A stretch of 6,060 bases of DNA from a candidate division GN15 bacterium (GTDB lineage Bacteria; Zixibacteria; MSB-5A5; GN15; FEB-12), in assembly GCA_014729205.1 (NCBI GenBank), contig WJKG01000316.1, positions 1 to 6,060 on the forward strand, given 5' to 3'. Below are positions 5,698-6,060 of the stretch, piece after piece. How positions within the stretch are numbered: position 1 is the first letter of the stretch; each line of letters starts with the position of its first letter. A program made the position numbers and the translations under genes. The notes under the pieces are model-generated. The model did not search any database, was not told the origin of the DNA, and worked only from the letters and a program-made list of their open reading frames with translations.

Positions 5698-5848
5698 AAA
5701 GCCGCTCCACGAGCCAGTATCACATCCTCCACAAAACAATCAGTTTGCGATAGACACCACCAAACTTTTCCCGCATTCTCTCGTTAAATAGACGGAAACA
5801 GTCGATTTTCCGCCAACCCACAACACCTGTTGCAAGGAGAACGCAGTC
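5698..5848 (+). other. Intergenic leader of the VOC gene
   Basis: These 151 bases hold no gene. I see no intrinsic terminator after the FAD-protein gene. TTAAAT at 5784-5789 could be a -10 box, but no good -35 sequence lies at the right distance. CGGAAA (5793-5798) and TTTCCG (5807-5812) form a 6-bp inverted repeat around an eight-base gap, just before the ribosome binding site. Whether the VOC gene is co-transcribed with the FAD gene or has its own promoter cannot be decided. Confidence 0.4.
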
Positions 5849-6060
5849 ATGTCAGATCGTCCCCCGAAACCCGAGGGTATGTCCTGGGTAACCCCCATGC
5901 TCACCGTCAAGGATATGCGCGGCTCGCTGGATTTCTACGCCAAGGCGTTCGGTTTTGAAAAGAGCTTCGAGATGCCCGACGACAACGGCAACCTCATGCA
6001 CGCCGAAATGAGATACCGCGGGCAGTCCATGATGTTTGGACCGGAATGGCCGGATTCAAC
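5849..6060 (+). CDS. VOC (glyoxalase/bleomycin-resistance fold) family protein, 5' part
   Basis: The gene runs off the window; 70 codons are visible. The translation begins MSDRPPKPEGMSW and continues VTPMLTVKDMRGSLDFYAKAFGFEKSFEM, the standard opening of a VOC (vicinal oxygen chelate) module: first strand, then the helix with the SLDFYxKAFGFE motif. The segment HAEMRYRGQSMMFGPE follows, as in PhnB-like and glyoxalase-like proteins. H51 sits where the first metal ligand of many VOC enzymes lies. VOC proteins include glyoxalases, dioxygenases and antibiotic-binding proteins, and the substrate cannot be told from this part. AAGGAGA at 5834-5840 lies eight bases before the ATG and fixes the start. 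The short Pro- and Lys-containing stretch before the first strand is common in this family. Confidence 0.85.
   Translation, partial: MSDRPPKPEGMSWVTPMLTVKDMRGSLDFYAKAFGFEKSFEMPDDNGNLMHAEMRYRGQSMMFGPEWPDS

Overview
This is an ordinary bacterial chromosome segment with housekeeping genes, all read on the plus strand. It is moderately GC-rich, and codons ending in C dominate (GTC, ATC, CTC, GCC). Core genes are enolase and the groES-groEL chaperonin operon under a textbook HrcA/CIRCE operator. Strong intrinsic terminators and sigma70-type promoters are visible. Nothing points to a phage, plasmid or genomic island. The species cannot be fixed from the sequence. GroEL and enolase look like those of a free-living, non-proteobacterial lineage such as a candidate phylum of the FCB group, but that is a weak inference.

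Layout. Bases 1-581 hold no confident gene. They carry an iterated GGTACGCAGG-type repeat (about 61-228), a region rich in short inverted repeats (370-429), and a weak minus-strand frame whose last residues resemble the tail of a lipoprotein-like family. Enolase (582-1880) follows, with an intrinsic terminator. Next is a small four-helix membrane protein of the DUF1761 type (2070-2480) with its own promoter, ending at a long perfect hairpin that lacks a U-tract. A TTGACA/TACATT promoter and a CIRCE operator with 12-bp perfect arms then drive groES (2810-3103) and groEL (3159-4814), closed by a 12-bp-stem terminator. Only 30 bases after that terminator a new promoter begins. It places the predicted transcript start on the ATG of a compact 250-residue FAD-binding (PCMH-type) protein (4945-5697), suggesting a leaderless mRNA. 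The window ends inside a VOC/glyoxalase-fold gene (5849 onward).

The genes look like separate transcription units rather than a pathway. Enolase serves glycolysis, GroES and GroEL together form the folding chamber, and the other three are small accessory proteins of uncertain substrate. No new defence, mobile or biosynthetic system was found. The points most worth a second look are the leaderless, cap-less FAD protein, the extended CIRCE, and the repeat cluster upstream of enolase.
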